From Clostridiaceae bacterium (GTDB lineage: Bacteria; Bacillota_A; Clostridia; Clostridiales; Clostridiaceae): DNA of 27,166 nt. The stretch is taken from NCBI GenBank assembly GCA_029256485.1, contig JAQSXU010000048.1, positions 1 to 27,166 on the forward strand, in the 5' to 3' direction. The translations under genes were made by a program, and so were the position numbers. Within the stretch, counting starts at the first letter, position 1, and the number at the start of each line of letters is the position of its first letter. Positions 17,738 through 25,420 of this stretch are shown here, piece after piece. The notes under the pieces were generated by a model that was not told the origin of the DNA, searched no databases, and worked only from the letters and a program-made list of their open reading frames with translations.

Positions 17738-18940
17738 ATGAAAATAATTGTACAAAAGTTTGGTGGTACTTCTGTATCAAATCATGAAAACAGAAAATTA
17801 GTTGTAGATAAAGTATTTACTTCAATAAAGAATGGTTACAGTCCTATAGTGGTAGTGTCAGCTATGGGGAGAAAAGGACATCCATATGCTACAGATACGT
17901 TGTTATCATTAATAAGTGAAGATTTAAAGGAAAAGAATCCTCTTGTAACAGATTTACTAATGAGCTGCGGAGAGATAATAAGTACTGCAGTTATGTGTGA
18001 TGAATTGGCAGAAAAGCAAATTAATTCAGTTCCTCTAACAGGTGGTCAAGCAGGTATAATAACCGATGAAAATTATACTAATGCCTCAGTTTTAAAAGTT
18101 GAGACAGATAAAATTATTAATATTTTAAAACAGGGGAAAATTCCTGTTGTTGCTGGTTTTCAGGGAATAAGCGAAAGTGGATTTATATCTACATTAGGCA
18201 GAGGTGGAAGTGACGTGACAGCTGCACTTTTAGGAGCGGCAGTAAATGCTGAAAAAATAGAGATATATACGGATGTAGATGGTATTATGACTGCAGATCC
18301 TCGAATTGTAAGTGACGCTTCATTAATTGAAGAAATAAGCTATAATGAAGTTTTCCAATTTGCTGATCAAGGAGCCAAGGTTATACACCCTAGGGCAGTA
18401 GAAATTGCTATGAAAGCCAATATACCATTAGTAATTAAGAATACCATGAGTGAATGCAATGGCACAGTAATCTGCAGCAACGGTACTGAAGATTCTAGCA
18501 ATGTAATAACCGGAATAACTCACATGAAGAATAGAGACCAAATTAAAATAGGATATGAAGATAATGAAGATAATAATTATTATTTTGAAATTTTAGATGT
18601 TTTAGCCAATAACCTGATAAGTATTGATTTAATAAATGTTTTTCCAAAGGAAAAAATTTTCACAATTGATCATAAAGATTTGAAAAAATTTCAGTTATTG
18701 ATGCTAAAAATGAAAATAAAATATACATGTGTTTTAAACTGCAGCAAGATAGCTGTTATAGGAAGCAGAATGAGAGGAATCCCTGGAGTAATGGCAAAAA
18801 TACTAAGGACTTTAGTAAGAGCCAATATTGAAGTCCTTCAGACTGCAGATTCTCATACTACTATATGGTGTTTAGTTGAAGATAAGGATACAGAAAAGGC
18901 AATTAATGCGCTGCATAAGGAATTTAAATTAGGGCAGTAA
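17738..18940 (+). CDS. dapG: Aspartate kinase
   Basis: Phosphorylates L-aspartate, the entry to lysine, threonine, methionine and diaminopimelate synthesis. The kinase domain has KFGGTSVSN at residues 7-15, SCGEIIST, GRGGSDVTAALLGAA and the YTDVDGIMTADPRIV substrate loop; two ACT regulatory domains follow (IKIGYEDNEDNNYYFEILDVL and IAVIGSRMRGIPGVMAKIL). Length 400 matches the diaminopimelate-sensitive DapG type of Bacillus, and the position after ymxH supports that assignment over LysC. In Bacillus it is grouped with dipicolinate synthase genes; those are not here, as in other clostridia that make dipicolinate another way. Isozyme regulation is inferred. Confidence 0.9.
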   Translation: MKIIVQKFGGTSVSNHENRKLVVDKVFTSIKNGYSPIVVVSAMGRKGHPYATDTLLSLISEDLKEKNPLVTDLLMSCGEIISTAVMCDELAEKQINSVPLTGGQAGIITDENYTNASVLKVETDKIINILKQGKIPVVAGFQGISESGFISTLGRGGSDVTAALLGAAVNAEKIEIYTDVDGIMTADPRIVSDASLIEEISYNEVFQFADQGAKVIHPRAVEIAMKANIPLVIKNTMSECNGTVICSNGTEDSSNVITGITHMKNRDQIKIGYEDNEDNNYYFEILDVLANNLISIDLINVFPKEKIFTIDHKDLKKFQLLMLKMKIKYTCVLNCSKIAVIGSRMRGIPGVMAKILRTLVRANIEVLQTADSHTTIWCLVEDKDTEKAINALHKEFKLGQ

Positions 18941-18995
18941 TGAATAAACCTTCCCTTTATTGTACAAAATATAATGAGTATTGGGAGGGAAAAAT

Positions 18996-19679
18996 ATGAG
19001 TGAAGAAAAAAACAATAAAATTAAAGAAGCTGAACTTGAAAACATTAAGGAATTAGGAAATACAGATTTACCAAAGCCAACTGATCGAATACAAACTATC
19101 CCAATTATAGGCCAAATAGAAGGACATAATATTTTATCGCCGCAAACTAAAAGTACAAAATATGAACACATTATTCCACAGCTAGTTTCAATAGAGAGAG
19201 ATGATGATGTAGATGGTGTGCTTATAATCTTAAATACTATTGGAGGAGATGTGGAAGCAGGCCTTGCCATAGCTGAAATGATAAATAGCCTGAGTAAACC
19301 TACAGTTTCATTGGTAATAGGCGGAGGACATTCAATAGGAGTACCGTTGGCCACAGCGGCAGACTATTCTTTTATTTCTCCTACTGCAACTATGATTATT
19401 CATCCAATTAGAATGAATGGACTAATTATTGGAGTACCACAAACCTTCAACTATTTTGATAAAATGCAGGACAGGATTATTGATTTTATAGTAAGAAGCT
19501 CTAAGATCAGTAGAGATGTTCTAAAAAATATGATGCTTCAAACTACGGATTTATTAAATGATATGGGAACCATATTAATAGGTAAACAGGCAATTGAAGT
19601 TGGATTAATAGATGCAGTAGGCGGCATTAGTGATGCAGTAAACAAATTAAATGAACTTATAGAATCAAAAAAACCATAG
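18996..19679 (+). CDS. tepA: ClpP-like serine protease family protein (TepA-type)
   Basis: Member of the ClpP/crotonase fold, 227 residues. Likely catalytic residues are Ser113 in GGGHSIGVPLATAADY and His136 in ATMIIHPIRMNG; the core also has ILNTIGGDVEAGLAIAEMINSL. The N-terminal 40 residues are charged and poorly conserved. By sequence and by position immediately before ftsK/spoIIIE it corresponds to TepA (YmfB) of Bacillus, described as a translocation-enhancing or spore-associated protein; its substrate is not known. An in-frame TTG at 18981 is contained in the ribosome binding region, so ATG 18996, 7 bases after GGGAGG, is the start. The stop codon lies inside a hairpin. Confidence 0.85.
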   Translation: MSEEKNNKIKEAELENIKELGNTDLPKPTDRIQTIPIIGQIEGHNILSPQTKSTKYEHIIPQLVSIERDDDVDGVLIILNTIGGDVEAGLAIAEMINSLSKPTVSLVIGGGHSIGVPLATAADYSFISPTATMIIHPIRMNGLIIGVPQTFNYFDKMQDRIIDFIVRSSKISRDVLKNMMLQTTDLLNDMGTILIGKQAIEVGLIDAVGGISDAVNKLNELIESKKP

Positions 19680-19694
19680 GCTTTACCTATGGTT
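19672..19694 (+). terminator. Hairpin covering the tepA stop codon
   Basis: A perfect 9-bp stem, AACCATAGG (19672-19680) with CCTATGGTT (19686-19694), loop CTTTA. The TAG stop (19677-19679) is in the left arm. The following sequence (ACTTACATTT) is not a good T tract, so it may protect the mRNA end or be only a weak terminator. Confidence 0.45.
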
Positions 19695-19716
19695 ACTTAC
19701 ATTTAGGCAAATAAAT

Positions 19717-19741
19717 AGGAGGAAATTTTTAAACAATGTAG
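19717..19741 (+). other. Ribosome binding site followed by a start-stop pair (ATG TAG)
   Basis: AGGAGG (19717-19722) is followed 13 bases later by ATG directly joined to TAG (19736-19741), ahead of the true ftsK ribosome binding site at 19753-19759. In Bacillus the small gene ylzJ lies between tepA and spoIIIE. The leftover binding site may mark a lost ylzJ, or may be chance in AG-rich DNA. Confidence 0.25.
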
Positions 19742-19765
19742 AAATAATATCTGGAGGTGAGTTTT

Positions 19766-22027
19766 ATGGCTAGAAAAAGAGGAAAAAGTGTAAAAGAAAA
19801 TAACGATGTTATGGGCATTGTTTTAATAACAATTGGAATTCTTATGCTAATTAGCATTTTTAGTCCTATATCCGCAGGTGTAGTTGGTAGATTTTCCAAA
19901 AGAATATTAATAGCTCTTATTGGGTTAGGTTCTTTTGTATTGCCATTTATTATTATTTTTATTGGTATATGCTATATCATAAACAAAAACAAAATAACAT
20001 TTAACAAGAAATTTTATGGAATTAATTTATTTATTTTTACAATGCTATTAACATTAATGATGATAAATATAAATAATTACTACATAAATAATGATATTTT
20101 TAAGGGAGTTTTAAAATTCTTTGATGAAGATACTTTTTTTCACGGTGGAATTATAAGTTTTTTATTTGATATACCACTTTACAAGTTGTTCGGGAAAGTG
20201 GGAAGTTATGTTCTGTTCTCTGCCTTGTATGTAATTTCATTTATACTTATTTTTAAATGGAGTATTTATGATGTCTTAAAATATATTAAGTCCTTATTTA
20301 ACGCCCCAAAAGATTCAACGAATGAAAATAATCTCGATATGCCATCAGGTAATAGTGCAAAATCAGAAAATATGTCACAGCCATTAATTAGTAATGAAAA
20401 GGAGAACTTTGTTAAGGCTGTAAACAGCAGAATTAAAATTATAGACTTTATGAAGTCTGGTGATAAAATTGATGATTCAACTAATTTGAAGAACACTGAA
20501 AGTAGCAGTAATGATTCAAAAGATGAAACCATCAGTGAGGAACTAGAAAAGGAAATGTATGAGAACTCCATTAAGAATATTGTTGAATATAAATTTCCCT
20601 CAGCTAATTTGTTAAATCAGAATGTACAAGCTAAGCTTAATAAGGAAGATAAAAAAGAACTATTAAGCAATGCAAACAAATTAGAGGAGACTTTGAATAG
20701 CTTTGGTGTTGAAGCAAAGGTTTTGCAGGTGACAAAGGGACCCTCTGTAACAAGATTTGAACTTCAGCCTAATGCTGGTGTTAAGGTAAGCAAAATAGTA
20801 AATTTAGCTGACGATATAGCTTTAAATTTAGCTGCATCAGGGGTGAGAATAGAAGCTCCAATTCCAGGTAAATCAGCAGTTGGAATTGAGGTGCCTAATT
20901 CTGAATTAATGCCTGTTCTATTGAGGGAAGTAATTGAATCCAAGGAATTTATTAACTCTAATAAAAATTTAGCATTTTGTTTAGGAAAGGATATTGGAGG
21001 AAACTGTGTAGTTTCGGACTTGGCTAAAATGCCCCATATGTTAATAGCAGGAGCAACAGGATCTGGTAAGAGTGTTTGCATTAATACTTTAATCATTAGT
21101 TTACTATACAAATATTCACCTGATGATGTTAAACTGCTGATGATAGATCCTAAAGTTGTTGAACTAAATGTATATAATGGAATCCCTCATTTGCTAATAC
21201 CAGTAGTTACTGATCCTAAAAAGGCTGCAGGAGCTTTAAATTGGGCTGTAAATGAAATGACAAAGAGATATAAGCTCTTTGCAGAAAATAATGTTAGAAA
21301 TATTGAAAGTTATAATGATTTGTATGACAAAGGAAAAATTGAAAATAAACTTCCTTTAACTGTAATTATAATTGATGAATTAGCTGACTTAATGATGGTG
21401 TGCCCAAATGATATTGAAGACTATATAGGAAGATTAGCGCAAATGGCAAGAGCTGCTGGAATGCATCTTGTCATAGCTACTCAAAGACCATCTGTAGATG
21501 TAATTACTGGAGTAATTAAAGCAAATATTCCATCCAGAATTTCATTTGCAGTTTCCAGCCAAATTGACTCAAGAACAATTCTAGATATGTCAGGTGCTGA
21601 AAAGTTATTAGGAAAGGGTGATATGCTATTTTACCCTGTTGGGGAGGCAAAACCAATTAGAATTCAAGGTGCCTTCATTTCTGAGGAAGAAGTAGAAAAA
21701 GTAGTAGGATTTATTAAAGATCAGCAAGGGGAAATAGAATATGAGAGTGAGATTATGAATGAAATTGATACAGAAGTTTCTGCATCATCGGATGAGGATA
21801 ATGATGAATTACTAGATGAAGCTATTAGAATTGTATTGGACAATGAACAAGCGTCTACATCATTATTACAAAGAAGATTAAGAATTGGATATAATAGAGC
21901 TGCAAGGATTATTGAACAGCTTGAGGAGAAGGGTGTGATATCAGGAAAGGATGGAAGTAAACCAAGACAGGTTCTGATTTCCAAGGAAGATCCTCAGTAT
22001 AATAAATATAGCAGCAATCAATTATAA
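19766..22027 (+). CDS. ftsK: DNA translocase FtsK/SpoIIIE
   Basis: Hexameric double-strand DNA pump acting at the division or sporulation septum. About four membrane helices occupy residues 10-170, followed by a variable Ser/Asn/Lys linker (to about 265). The motor domain has KGPSVTRFEL, Walker A GATGSGKS at 429-436, Walker B IIDELADLM around 536, and the QRPSVDVITGVIKANIPSRISF block. A gamma winged-helix domain that reads orienting DNA sequences ends the protein (SLLQRRLRIGYNRAARIIEQLEEKGV). Length 753 is normal. The GTG at 19757 is part of the ribosome binding site GGAGGTG, so ATG 19766 is the start. Position after tepA equals spoIIIE in Bacillus. Confidence 0.94.
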   Translation: MARKRGKSVKENNDVMGIVLITIGILMLISIFSPISAGVVGRFSKRILIALIGLGSFVLPFIIIFIGICYIINKNKITFNKKFYGINLFIFTMLLTLMMININNYYINNDIFKGVLKFFDEDTFFHGGIISFLFDIPLYKLFGKVGSYVLFSALYVISFILIFKWSIYDVLKYIKSLFNAPKDSTNENNLDMPSGNSAKSENMSQPLISNEKENFVKAVNSRIKIIDFMKSGDKIDDSTNLKNTESSSNDSKDETISEELEKEMYENSIKNIVEYKFPSANLLNQNVQAKLNKEDKKELLSNANKLEETLNSFGVEAKVLQVTKGPSVTRFELQPNAGVKVSKIVNLADDIALNLAASGVRIEAPIPGKSAVGIEVPNSELMPVLLREVIESKEFINSNKNLAFCLGKDIGGNCVVSDLAKMPHMLIAGATGSGKSVCINTLIISLLYKYSPDDVKLLMIDPKVVELNVYNGIPHLLIPVVTDPKKAAGALNWAVNEMTKRYKLFAENNVRNIESYNDLYDKGKIENKLPLTVIIIDELADLMMVCPNDIEDYIGRLAQMARAAGMHLVIATQRPSVDVITGVIKANIPSRISFAVSSQIDSRTILDMSGAEKLLGKGDMLFYPVGEAKPIRIQGAFISEEEVEKVVGFIKDQQGEIEYESEIMNEIDTEVSASSDEDNDELLDEAIRIVLDNEQASTSLLQRRLRIGYNRAARIIEQLEEKGVISGKDGSKPRQVLISKEDPQYNKYSSNQL

Positions 22028-22039
22028 AATATTTTTTTC

Positions 22040-22068
22040 TTGTTATTTTTTATAGATAGAATTAAAAT
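22040..22068 (+). promoter_or_regulatory. Candidate SigmaA promoter for rimO-pgsA
   Basis: TTGTTA (22040-22045) and TAAAAT (22063-22068) separated by 17 bases in the 77-base gap after ftsK. No terminator is visible after ftsK, so this may add to read-through. Confidence 0.5.
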
Positions 22069-22104
22069 TACAATGTATAAATTTATCTTACAGGAGGAAT
22101 TGTA

Positions 22105-23421
22105 GTGGAAAAATTCAAAATTGGACTTGTTAGTTTGGGCTGTGATAAGAATAGGGTGGATTCGGAAATTATTTTAGCAAATTTGAATAATAGCTGTGAA
22201 ATAGTTAATGATCCTAAATTGGCAGATGTAATTATTGTTAATACCTGTGGATTTATTGAAGCTTCAAAACAAGAATCTATTGATACTATTTTGGAAATGG
22301 CTAATTATAAAGAAAAATATAATTGTAAAATACTAGTGGTTACAGGCTGCTTGAGTCAAAGATATGGGAAAGAGCTTTTAGAACTAATGCCTGAGATAGA
22401 TATCTTGCTGGGAACAAATGATTATTCTAGTCTAAATAAATACATTGAGCAGTATATGAAAGATCACCAAAAGATTTATATGTGCAATTATAGTGACAAA
22501 ATAATAAATGAAGGTGAAAGAATTCTTACTACTCCCCAATATAGTGCTTATATAAGAATAGCTGAAGGCTGTGATAACTTCTGCACTTACTGTATAATAC
22601 CTAAAATAAGAGGAAAATTCAGAAGCAGACCAATGGAAAATATTTTAAGAGAAGCTAAATCTTTAGCAATCCAAGGGGTTAAAGAAATTATACTTATTGC
22701 ACAGGATACTACTATGTATGGTAAAGATATTTATGGAAGCAGCAAAACTCATGAGTTAACTAAAAAAATATCTGAAATTGAAGGAATACAATGGATAAGA
22801 TTATTGTATTGTTATCCAGAGGAAATTACGGAAGAACTAATTAATGAATTGGCGGTAAATTATAAGATATGTAAGTACTTGGACATTCCAATTCAGCATA
22901 TAAGTGATAATGTTTTAAAGAGAATGGGAAGGCAAAGCAGTAAAGCTGAAATAACAAGTATTATAAATAAGCTGAGAGATAGAATACCTCATATTGCATT
23001 AAGAACATCAATTATTGTTGGATTTCCTGGAGAAACTGAAGAGGATATAAATATACTTAAGAATTTTTTGATTGAATATAAATTAGATAATGTTGGAGTA
23101 TTTAAGTATTCTCAAGAAGAGGGCACACCAGCGGCTTTAATGGAAGATCAAATAGAAGAATCTGTAAAGGAAAGAAGAAGATCTGAAATAATGCTTCTGC
23201 AAAAAAGTATAATGGAGAAAATAAATGAAAATAAAATAAATAAAGTTTATGATGTATTAGTTGAGAATTTCGATGGTGAATATTATATTGGAAGAAATTG
23301 TGAGATGTCTCCCGAAATCGATGGTGCAATTTATTTTAAATGTGATAAAATGTTAAGTGTGGGTGATATTATTTCTGTTAGAATAATTGATATTCATGAT
23401 TATGATTTAATAGGAGTTTAG
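22105..23421 (+). CDS. rimO: Ribosomal protein uS12 methylthiotransferase RimO
   Basis: Radical SAM enzyme with two iron-sulfur clusters that methylthiolates an aspartate of ribosomal protein S12. The UPF0004 domain supplies Cys13 ([10 protein letters not shown]), Cys48 ([13 protein letters not shown]) and Cys82 (TGCLSQRY); the radical SAM triad is Cys156, Cys160 and Cys163 (CDNFCTYC). GCDKN and FIEASKQES separate RimO from MiaB. A TRAM domain ends the protein. It starts at GTG 22105 with AGGAGG 8 bases upstream. At 438 residues it is about full length, but it ends abruptly with DYDLIGV, and its stop codon is only one base before the apparent start of pgsA, consistent with a deletion across this junction. 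Confidence 0.94.
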   Translation: MEKFKIGLVSLGCDKNRVDSEIILANLNNSCEIVNDPKLADVIIVNTCGFIEASKQESIDTILEMANYKEKYNCKILVVTGCLSQRYGKELLELMPEIDILLGTNDYSSLNKYIEQYMKDHQKIYMCNYSDKIINEGERILTTPQYSAYIRIAEGCDNFCTYCIIPKIRGKFRSRPMENILREAKSLAIQGVKEIILIAQDTTMYGKDIYGSSKTHELTKKISEIEGIQWIRLLYCYPEEITEELINELAVNYKICKYLDIPIQHISDNVLKRMGRQSSKAEITSIINKLRDRIPHIALRTSIIVGFPGETEEDINILKNFLIEYKLDNVGVFKYSQEEGTPAALMEDQIEESVKERRRSEIMLLQKSIMEKINENKINKVYDVLVENFDGEYYIGRNCEMSPEIDGAIYFKCDKMLSVGDIISVRIIDIHDYDLIGV

Positions 23422-23425
23422 AATT
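23412..23425 (+). promoter_or_regulatory. Ribosome binding site and ATT start candidate for pgsA
   Basis: AGGAG (23412-23416) is followed by six bases and then ATT (23423-23425), in frame with pgsA. The rimO stop (23419-23421) lies between them, so reinitiation by ribosomes ending rimO is possible. There is no ATG, GTG or TTG in frame anywhere between the upstream stop (23411-23413) and ATG 23582. Confidence 0.5.
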
Positions 23426-23935
23426 TTCTTAGTACCTATTTTTCTAATCTTTATAGCTGTAAAGGGTATTCCCTATGGTAGAACCATTGCAGCAGTAATT
23501 TTTATTATAGCTTCATTAACTGATAAACTAGATGGCTATATTGCAAGAAGCAGAAATCAAATTACTAGATTTGGTAAGTTTATGGATCCGCTGGCAGACA
23601 AGTTGTTAGTCACGGCAGCTTTAGTTTCTCTTGTAGAACTACATATAATTCCAGGATGGGCAGCTATGATTATAATTGCAAGAGAATTTGCAGTAACAGG
23701 GCTAAGAGCCATTGCAGCAGCGGAGGGTATTGTAATTGCAGCTAGCTGGTGGGGAAAAATAAAAACTGTCACACAGATTACAGCAATTATTATAGCATTA
23801 GTTAATTTGAATTACTCAAATAGTATTCTAAGCCAGCTTACCACCTTAACAATGACTATTGCAGTAATTATTACTATAATTTCTGGAGTAGATTATTTTG
23901 TAAAAAATAAACAAGTAATGGTAACTGATAAATAA
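23423..23935 (+). CDS. pgsA: CDP-diacylglycerol-glycerol-3-phosphate 3-phosphatidyltransferase, N-terminally shortened
   Basis: PgsA makes phosphatidylglycerophosphate from CDP-diacylglycerol (the CdsA product) and glycerol 3-phosphate. The complete CDP-alcohol phosphotransferase motif is visible: DKLDGYIAR, eight residues, then GKFMDPLAD. Several hydrophobic segments follow. The frame is open only from 23414, where it reads [13 protein letters not shown]; family members normally begin with about ten more residues of the type MN.PNKLT.FRIFLVP, so the start codon and leading amphipathic stretch are missing. The first ordinary start, ATG 23582, is the Met inside GKFMDPLAD and would remove half of the active site. 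I therefore place the start at ATT 23423 (170 residues). Alternatives are a +1 frameshift from the end of rimO, or a pseudogene with a second pgsA elsewhere. Product sure; expression uncertain. Confidence 0.75.
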   Translation: MFLVPIFLIFIAVKGIPYGRTIAAVIFIIASLTDKLDGYIARSRNQITRFGKFMDPLADKLLVTAALVSLVELHIIPGWAAMIIIAREFAVTGLRAIAAAEGIVIAASWWGKIKTVTQITAIIIALVNLNYSNSILSQLTTLTMTIAVIITIISGVDYFVKNKQVMVTDK

Positions 23936-23984
23936 TTTATGCTGTTGTTTATATATGTTTAAATTGGATATAATTATAATACTA

Positions 23985-24014
23985 AATAAAGTTCCTATGT
24001 ATAGGAACTTTATT
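23985..24014. terminator. Perfect 14-bp palindromic terminator between pgsA and recA
   Basis: AATAAAGTTCCTAT (23985-23998) pairs fully with ATAGGAACTTTATT (24001-24014) around a GT apex. A and T runs flank the GC core on both sides, so it would act in either direction. It ends the pgsA transcript just before the recA promoter. Confidence 0.85.
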
Positions 24015-24021
24015 TATATGG

Positions 24022-24050
24022 TTGACCAAAAATATAATATATTATATAAT
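24022..24050 (+). promoter_or_regulatory. SigmaA promoter of recA
   Basis: TTGACC (24022-24027), a 17-base spacer and a perfect TATAAT (24045-24050). It lies directly upstream of the SOS box, so the start of transcription falls within the operator. Confidence 0.85.
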
Positions 24051-24056
24051 CATATT

Positions 24057-24070
24057 AGAACAAATGTTCG
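24057..24070 (+). promoter_or_regulatory. SOS box (LexA operator) of recA
   Basis: GAAC-AAAT-GTTC (24058-24069), preceded by A and followed by G, matches the Gram-positive LexA consensus CGAAC-N4-GTTCG with one edge mismatch. It overlaps the transcription start, the usual place for repression by LexA and induction by DNA damage. Confidence 0.85.
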
Positions 24071-24104
24071 AACTAGAAAGGAAGTGAACCCACAAGGGGA
24101 CGAA

Positions 24105-25154
24105 ATGAATAATGAAAAAGCTAAAGCTTTAGAAGCTGCTTTAGGACAGATAGAAAAACAATTTGGAAAAGGCTCTGTAATGAAATTAGGTGAGCATAGT
24201 GTATTAAACGTAGATGCAATTTCAACTGGATGTTTAGATTTAGATATAGCCCTAGGAATAGGTGGAGTTCCAAGAGGAAGAGTTATTGAAGTTTACGGTC
24301 CTGAATCTTCAGGTAAAACAACTGTAACCTTACATATGATTGCAGAAGCACAAAAAAATGGCGGTACGGCTGCATTTATTGATGCTGAACATGCACTAGA
24401 TCCTCAATATGCTAAAAACTTAGGCGTAGATATTGAAAATCTAATTGTTTCTCAGCCTGATACTGGTGAGCAGGCTCTTGAGATTGCGGAGGCTCTTGTA
24501 AGATCTGGAGCAATAGATATTATTGTAGTTGACTCCGTTGCAGCCCTTGTACCAAAAGCAGAAATTGAGGGGGAAATGGGAGACTCTCATGTTGGCTTGC
24601 AGGCAAGATTGATGTCACAAGCTTTAAGAAAACTTGCTGGTTCAATTAATAAATCTAAATGTGTAACTGTATTCATAAACCAATTAAGAGAAAAAGTTGG
24701 AATAATGTTTGGTAACCCTGAAACAACTCCAGGTGGAAGGGCGCTAAAATTTTATGCTTCTGTTAGACTAGATGTTAGAAGAATTGATTCAATTAAACAG
24801 GGTGATGAAATAGTTGGTAACAGAACAAGAGTAAAAGTAACCAAAAATAAGGTAGCACCTCCATTTAAACAAGCAGAATTTGATATTATGTATAATGAGG
24901 GAATATCAAAGACAGGTAATGTTTTGGATGTTGGTGTTAAAGAGGAATTAGTTCAAAAAAGCGGTGCCTGGTTCTCCTATAATGATGTAAGGTTAGGGCA
25001 GGGAAGAGAAAACGCAAAACAATATTTAAAGGAAAACCCTTCTTTAATGTTGGAAATTGAAAATTTAATTAGAACGAAACATGAATTGCCGATGCTGAAA
25101 TCATCAGCTGAGGTAAAGAAAAATACTGAAGAAAAAGAAGTCAAAAGTAAATAG
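24105..25154 (+). CDS. recA: Recombinase RecA
   Basis: Strand-exchange ATPase and coprotease for LexA. From ATG 24105 the product has 349 residues, the family norm. It has the N-terminal [19 protein letters not shown], Walker A GPESSGKT at 65-72, the [19 protein letters not shown] loop, [28 protein letters not shown], and the acidic-basic C-terminal tail. The frame is open upstream to 23955, but that stretch crosses the terminator, promoter and operator, so the extension is not real. AAGGGG lies 7 bases before the chosen ATG. Confidence 0.97.
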   Translation: MNNEKAKALEAALGQIEKQFGKGSVMKLGEHSVLNVDAISTGCLDLDIALGIGGVPRGRVIEVYGPESSGKTTVTLHMIAEAQKNGGTAAFIDAEHALDPQYAKNLGVDIENLIVSQPDTGEQALEIAEALVRSGAIDIIVVDSVAALVPKAEIEGEMGDSHVGLQARLMSQALRKLAGSINKSKCVTVFINQLREKVGIMFGNPETTPGGRALKFYASVRLDVRRIDSIKQGDEIVGNRTRVKVTKNKVAPPFKQAEFDIMYNEGISKTGNVLDVGVKEELVQKSGAWFSYNDVRLGQGRENAKQYLKENPSLMLEIENLIRTKHELPMLKSSAEVKKNTEEKEVKSK

Positions 25155-25165
25155 TTAATTATTTA

Positions 25166-25192
25166 GCCGCAGGAATATTCTTGCGGCATTCT
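25166..25192 (+). terminator. Terminator after recA
   Basis: GCCGCAGGA pairs with TCTTGCGGC (25166-25187, one G-T pair, ATAT loop). The T tract that follows is short, but the stem is the most GC-rich in the area and lies 11 bases after the recA stop. Confidence 0.7.
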
Positions 25193-25273
25193 GAAATTCC
25201 TTAATTTAGTTCAATTCATATAGGAAATATATGTACAGACGAACTATTTATGAATAAAAAGGAATTAATAAAC

Positions 25274-25302
25274 TTGACAATATCTTAATTCTAATATAAA
25301 AT
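25274..25302 (+). promoter_or_regulatory. SigmaA promoter of rny
   Basis: A perfect TTGACA (25274-25279) and TAAAAT (25297-25302), 17-base spacer, in the 266-base gap between recA and rny. The leader would be about 110 bases; I see no convincing structured RNA in it. Confidence 0.75.
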
Positions 25303-25420
25303 TAATACAAATTCTGGTTTATCATAAATTGAATTACCAATTGAATAATTATGACACCTTTTCTATGCTTTAACATAATAATTTATAAATACTTTATAAT
25401 TAAGCAAAGGAGGTGTTAGT

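Noticed and set aside
19332..19403. tepA as the housekeeping ClpP protease
   Set aside because: The sequence around the Ser and His (GGGHSIGVPLA, MIIHPIR) and the place before ftsK fit the TepA-type subfamily rather than ClpP.
23405..23425. Programmed +1 frameshift making a RimO-PgsA fusion as the main explanation
   Set aside because: GTT TAG behind AGGAG loosely recalls the prfB site, but GTT to TTT re-pairing is poor and a fusion of a soluble enzyme to a membrane synthase is unlikely. Kept only as an alternative to the ATT start.
23582..23935. ATG 23582 as the start of pgsA
   Set aside because: This Met is inside the GKFMDPLAD half of the catalytic motif; starting here would lose DKLDGYIAR, and no ribosome binding site precedes it.
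23955..24104. A 50-codon N-terminal extension of recA
   Set aside because: It crosses a perfect terminator, the promoter and the SOS box, and RecA homologues begin at the internal ATG 24105, which has its own ribosome binding site.
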